From Methylohalomonas sp034521715 (lineage in GTDB: Bacteria; Pseudomonadota; Gammaproteobacteria; Methylohalomonadales; Methylohalomonadaceae), in assembly GCA_034521715.1 (NCBI GenBank), contig JAXHLY010000007.1, positions 1 through 8,736 on the forward strand: 8,736 nt of DNA, given 5' to 3'. The notes under the pieces are model-generated. The model was not told the origin of the DNA. It did no database searches and saw only the letters and a program-made list of their open reading frames with translations. Positions 6,227-8,736 of this stretch are shown here, piece after piece. The number at the start of each line of letters is the position of its first letter. Position 1 is the first letter of the stretch. Both the position numbers and the translations under genes were made by a program.

Positions 6227-6260
6227 TCGCGAGGAGCGTAGCGCCGTGGCGACCTCGCGA
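6227..6260. repeat. REP-like palindrome at the right junction of the IS110 element
   Basis: CGCGAGG (6228-6234) pairs perfectly with CCTCGCG (6253-6259), and T6227 with A6260. The interior is AGCGTAGCGCCGTGGCGA. This is the common GCGAGGAGCGTAGCG repeat type of gammaproteobacteria. Its normal leader CGTCAT is found instead on the far side of the insertion sequence (5031-5036), which identifies it as the interrupted target. Confidence 0.75.
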
Positions 6261-6520
6261 ATCTTGGCAAAACAGCCCAAAACCTTGATTCTGCCCAATC
6301 TTGTTACATACTTACCTAGAGCCACAAATCAGGAAGACGTGATTCAGGGATCACTCAATGCGACAGGATGTTCAGCCTGGAACCGAGCGTTACAGACCAC
6401 ATATCCCCTGCGCAAAACAGTATCAATGCTCCCTTTTATCACGCTGACCGCCTGATATTATTGGATATCAAATTTTATCAGAACCGAAACAAACCGGACA
6501 TTTCGGTCCGATACATATAG
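6261..6520. other. Region between the IS110 target and the first cassette, no gene seen
   Basis: No convincing coding frame on either strand; the open frame at 6207-6455 has no coding-like features. A hairpin, ACCGAAA (6483-6489) with TTTCGGT (6501-6507), lies just before the first cassette boundary at 6520/6521. It may be a remnant of an attC or attI site, but no R'' box could be found, so the left edge of the cassette cluster is undefined. Confidence 0.4.
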
Positions 6521-7060
6521 TTAGGGGCTTGTGAACAACGCGTCGAGGTGCTTGTGAGGGGAAACCTAAAAATCTTACTATCGGTGATATCTGCATCAGT
6601 TCTCACACCGGTATGCATCTCTCTTAGCCTATCTTCTTTCAATTGACGACTCGCAAATCGCTCTTGAAATATTCAGAAGTTATCCTTGGTTCAAGGTTTC
6701 AGTCATTCTAAGCAGTTTTACCTTTCTGTATCCGTTCTTCACGTTGTGGGTAAGCCCGTCGGATCGAGATAAGTACCTTGATCTCGATCGTTCAGCACTG
6801 TTTATCGTCGTGTTTCTGCCTATTGCGTTTTTGGTAACGTATCCCGGCCTGAGATACTCTACAGATCAAATTACGATCCGAGCGGTATAACCCAGTTGTT
6901 CTTTTGTGGTTACTTCATGGAATACTCGAAAACGTGATTCGGAAGGAGTATCTGGCAGGAATGGGAACGCCGAGGATTTGCGCGGACAACTTGAAAAATT
7001 AAATGCCCCTAACAAACACGTAGAGCGGTCGCCATAAGACGGCGCCGCTCACGCGCAACG
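6521..7060 (+). mobile_element. Integron gene cassette 1
   Basis: The first bases, with the preceding G, read GTTAGGGGC (6520-6528). They are the exact reverse complement of GCCCCTAAC (7005-7013), the R'' end of the attC that closes the segment. In a circular cassette these two halves form one complete attC, so the match marks a true cassette of 540 bp running from TTAGGGGC to the base before TTATG. It is clearly more AT-rich than the surrounding chromosome and carries one interrupted gene for a membrane protein. Confidence 0.85.
6554..7002 (+). pseudogene. Cassette 1 gene: unknown membrane protein, two frameshifts
   Basis: From GTG 6554 (GAGG at 6545-6548) frame 2 reads VRGNLKILLSVISASVLTPV and on to a TGA at 6644. 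Frame 3 continues from about 6642 as IDDSQIALEIFRSYPWFKVS, then a hydrophobic segment (VILSSFTFLYPFFTLWV), then SPSDRDKYLDLDRSALFIVV and a third hydrophobic segment, to a TAA at 6888. Frame 1 carries on as ERYNPVVLLWLLHGILENVI to TAA 7000-7002, three bases before the attC R'' end, the usual place for a cassette gene stop. Joined, it is a protein of about 145 residues with three to four membrane segments. I do not recognise it. The two shifts (about 6641 and 6870-6885) may be sequencing errors. Confidence 0.55.
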
Positions 7061-7065
7061 TTATG
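7005..7065 (+). other. attC recombination site of cassette 1
   Basis: The site runs from GCCCCTAAC (R'') to the GTTATG core (G7060, cut between G and TTA). TAAC pairs with GTTA at the ends. Inside, GAGCGG-T-CGCC (7023-7033) pairs with GGCGCCGCTC (7041-7050), leaving a single extrahelical T, and the loop is ATAAGAC. Imperfect pairing with an unpaired base is how integron integrases read the folded strand. Confidence 0.85.
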
Positions 7066-7078
7066 TTCCAAGAAGAAT

Positions 7079-7384
7079 ATGAATAAATGGAAAGTCTTCG
7101 TTTTGACGGTAATTACATGGCTAGTGTTTTCTGCATTGGCCAAAGCTGACGTTTTGGCAATGCAACATAGGTATCCTGAATATTCGATGATTGATGGACA
7201 ATCCGTGATTTGGTCTTGGATGTCTTTGTTCATGGGCATCTTTATGGCTTTTCGCATTCGCAAATGGCATGAAGTGTTCTGGGGTATCTTGTTTTTCGTT
7301 ATTTGCTTGTTTCCCGTCATTGGAATTATTGCAGGAATTAGCTACTTCTCATGGTGCTACATAAACTGGAACAACGTAAATTAA
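7079..7384 (+). CDS. Cassette 2 first gene: unknown small membrane protein
   Basis: A 101-residue intact frame starts 18 bases after the cassette boundary, as cassette genes often do. The amino end (MNKWKVFVLTVITWLVFSAL, then AKAD) could be a signal peptide or first membrane helix. Residues about 41-59 (IWSWMSLFMGIFMAF) and 66-91 (FWGILFFVICLFPVIGIIAG) are two more membrane helices, joined by a short basic loop (RIRKWHE). The ribosome site is weak (AAGAAG, 7070-7075). I do not recognise a family. Small inner-membrane proteins without homologues are common cassette cargo. Promoters are usually supplied by the integron platform; none is evident here. Confidence 0.7.
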   Translation: MNKWKVFVLTVITWLVFSALAKADVLAMQHRYPEYSMIDGQSVIWSWMSLFMGIFMAFRIRKWHEVFWGILFFVICLFPVIGIIAGISYFSWCYINWNNVN

Positions 7385-7489
7385 CGGTGATAACTACAGC
7401 ATCAGAGGACTCCCCGGGAACCTCAAGACCAGAAAACGATGCTTTGGAGAATGATAAATACCGTTATGAGTTTTTGTACGTAAGCTCAA

Positions 7490-7847
7490 ATGAATAACGA
7501 AACATTTGACATAGAAACACCAAAAAGTAAATCCATGTGAGTACTGGATTGAAGGTGTTTTATTATTCGTATCGTTTCTCATGCCAATTATAGCATTGCT
7601 GATTTGGCATGATAGTAATATGTTTGCACGTTCTGGAAGTCTGATGGTATTTTTTGCAGCGGCAGCAGAGTTCGTTACTATAAACCGAATGAACAAGAAA
7701 CATACTCTTAACGCATGCCGCGCAAAAATAATCAGAAACCATGGGGTGCATCAATCTCGGTAAAAGTGATCGGTTGGGTTTCCGTTCATTTTTGCTCTTA
7801 CAGGCACATTTATATGGGGCTTTGGTGATCTTTTACTTGGAACATAA
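7490..7847 (+). pseudogene. Cassette 2 second gene: unknown membrane protein, several frameshifts
   Basis: ATG 7490 begins MNNETFDIETPKSKSM in frame 2, then a TGA at 7538. Frame 3 continues from 7542 as YWIEGVLLFVSFLMPIIALL (membrane helix), then IWHDSNMFARSGSLMVFFAA (second helix) and EFVTINRMNKKHTLNACRAK. Frame 2 carries WGASISVKVIGWVS from 7742. Frame 3 resumes as FPFIFALTGTFIWGFGDLLL to TAA 7845-7847, inside the attC R'' end as in many cassettes. The joined protein has about 118 residues and three membrane helices. The arrangement (helix, FARSGSLMVFF, basic loop, final WGFGDLL helix) feels like a recurring cassette protein type, but I cannot name it. The indels (about 7538, 7740, 7779) may be sequencing errors. 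Confidence 0.55.
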
Positions 7848-7899
7848 CAAAGCACTTCGGCCGACTGCCAAAGGTACCGGTGAAGTTTTGTCGTTAGGC
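7836..7899 (+). other. attC recombination site of cassette 2 (last visible attC)
   Basis: The site runs from GGAACATAAC (7839-7848) to the GTTAGGC core (7893-7899). ACTTC (7853-7857) pairs with GAAGT (7882-7886), with CCG/CGG pairing inside and unpaired bases between. GTTAGGC is the consensus core. No matching GCCTAAC lies further right in the window, so this appears to be the last site before the chromosomal flank. Confidence 0.8.
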
Positions 7900-7945
7900 A
7901 ACCAAATGCATGTCGATATTGAATCAAAGGGGTCAGTGTCGATAG

Positions 7946-8736
7946 ATTACAATCCACACTGCCCGCTATCTCTCCGATGATAGTTATATATCTGGGATGG
8001 CGTCGGGATAAAGAGAGCTGCTGACCCTGCATGCGATAGTCCCTGATAATTTTCTGGCCTTCCTCGCCGGTCACGAAATCGATGTAATCCGTGGCCAAGT
8101 CGTATTTCACGTGCGGGTGCCTTTCCGGGTTCACGGCAATGATGTGATACGGGTTGTAGAGTGCCTTGTCGCCCTCCGAGACGATTTCCAGTTCGATCTT
8201 GTCGCCATACGGCGATGTCAGGTACCGGTCAGTCAGTGCATAACCCTGCCGATCGTCGGCAATCTGCAGCACGGCGCCCATGCCCTGCCCCACGGCGAGG
8301 TACCAGTCACCGCCGGGTTCGATACCGGCCTCGCTCCAGAGCTGCTTTTCCTTCTTGTGGGTGCCGGAGTCGTCGCCGCGGGATACGAAGATGGCCCCGG
8401 CCCGGCTGATGGCCTGCAGGGCCTCTGCGGCGGCGGATGTGCCTGCGACATTGGCGGGGTCATCGGCGGGGCCAATGATGACGAAGTCGTCGTGCATGAC
8501 GGGTTTGCGGTCAACGCCGTAGCCGGCTTGCACGAAATTCTTCCTTCGGCTTCCGGCGCATGGACGAAGACGATGTCGACGTCGCCGTTCTCGCCGAGTT
8601 TCAGGGCCTTGCCGGTACCGACGGCGATGACGTCCACGACGGCATCATGTTGCTGTTCGAAGGCCGGGTTGAGGACATTCAGCAGGCCGGAGTTTTCGGT
8701 GCTGGTGGTTGTGGCCATGCGGAGGCGTTCTGCGGC
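7946..8736 (-). CDS. tupA: TupA-like tungstate-binding protein of an ABC transporter, partial, two frameshifts
   Basis: This is the periplasmic binding protein that delivers tungstate to a TupBC importer. The gene enters from the right edge in frame with AAERLRMATTTSTENSGLLN, so the signal peptide lies outside the window. The oxyanion-binding TTTS motif, AVGTGKAL, and the GDVDIVFVHAPEAE segment are clear. The frame then shifts near 8545 and continues as NFVQAGYGVDRKPVMHDDFV, IIGPADDPANVAG, SRGDDSGTHKKEKQLW, EAGIEPGGDWYLAVGQGMG, YALTDRYL and DFVTGEEGQKIIRDYRMQGQ. A second shift near 8010 restores QQLFIPTPSQ and a TAA ending at 7946; without it the frame runs on into the attC. The gene is convergent with the cassette array. 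A related molybdate or phosphate binder is less likely given TTTS. Confidence 0.85.

Larger units (their letters stand above)
5038..6228 (+). mobile_element. IS110-group insertion sequence inserted into a REP-like palindrome
   Basis: The element is about 1.19 kb: a 225-bp noncoding left end, one transposase gene and an 18-base right end. A long left end and a short right end are typical of the IS110 group rather than IS1111. Both junctions share TCATC (5033-5037 and 6224-6228), so each boundary is known only to within these five bases. Joining the left flank ending CGTCAT to the right flank CGCGAGGAGCGTAGCG rebuilds a normal REP-like repeat of the CGTCATTGCGAG type. No terminal inverted repeats or longer target duplication are seen, as expected for this family. 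Confidence 0.85.
7061..7893 (+). mobile_element. Integron gene cassette 2
   Basis: GTTATGTTCCAAG (7060-7072) is the exact reverse complement of CTTGGAACATAAC (7836-7848) at the start of the next attC. Thirteen matching bases join the two ends of this 833-bp unit. It holds two small membrane-protein genes, both reading outward in the cassette direction, which is more than the usual single gene. Confidence 0.87.

Noticed and set aside
6207..6455. 82-codon frame after the transposase
   Set aside because: It spans the IS junction and REP palindrome, has no ribosome site and no protein-like pattern.
6478..6526. A third attC ending at GTTAGG 6520-6525
   Set aside because: There is a 7-bp hairpin, but no YAAC-type R'' box at the expected distance and no further cassette start matching it.
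7751..8533. A 260-residue minus-strand protein starting at 8533
   Set aside because: Its core is TupA, but the start is internal to the mature protein and the last 70 or so residues read through a frameshift into attC DNA.

Overview
The window looks like a chromosomal stretch of a GC-rich gammaproteobacterium. This rests on the purK-purE pair, a typical YidD, REP-like palindromes of the GTGGGAGCGGATT type, a Fur-box-like operator and a TupA-like tungstate-binding protein. I cannot name the genus. Single-base indels are dense in some stretches (1-1600, about 4264, the cassette genes, tupA) and absent from others (purE, yidD, the transposase). Several 'broken' genes may therefore be sequencing artefacts in an unpolished assembly.

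Layout. 1-187: tail of an unidentified gene. 205-572: tandem array of inverted REP-like units with two alternating unit types. About 638-1875: purK in pieces, overlapping intact purE (1872-2372); together they carry out the two-step carboxylation of AIR in purine synthesis. 2371-2463: palindromes and a perfect 7-bp tandem repeat between convergent purE and yidD. 2447-2725 (minus): yidD. 2749-2787: promoter and Fur-box-like site. 2844-3119: uncharacterised 91-residue gene. 3397-4915: NAD(P)-dependent aldehyde dehydrogenase with one frameshift, followed by a palindrome and a strong intrinsic terminator.

About 5038-6228: a complete IS110-group insertion sequence. Its 225-bp left end folds into two guide-bearing loops expected of a bridge RNA. 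The four guide segments can be matched by eye to the element's own ends and to the REP-like palindrome it sits in.

6521-7893: AT-rich segment made of two integron gene cassettes, recognised because the first bases of each cassette are perfectly complementary to the R'' end of its own attC site (9 bp and 13 bp). No integrase gene lies in the window, so this is a cluster of attC sites without a visible integrase. The cassettes carry small membrane proteins of unknown function. 7946-8736 (minus): tupA, running off the right edge.

Most interesting points: the readable bridge RNA with its REP target, the integrase-less cassette pair, and the putatively Fur-controlled unknown small gene.
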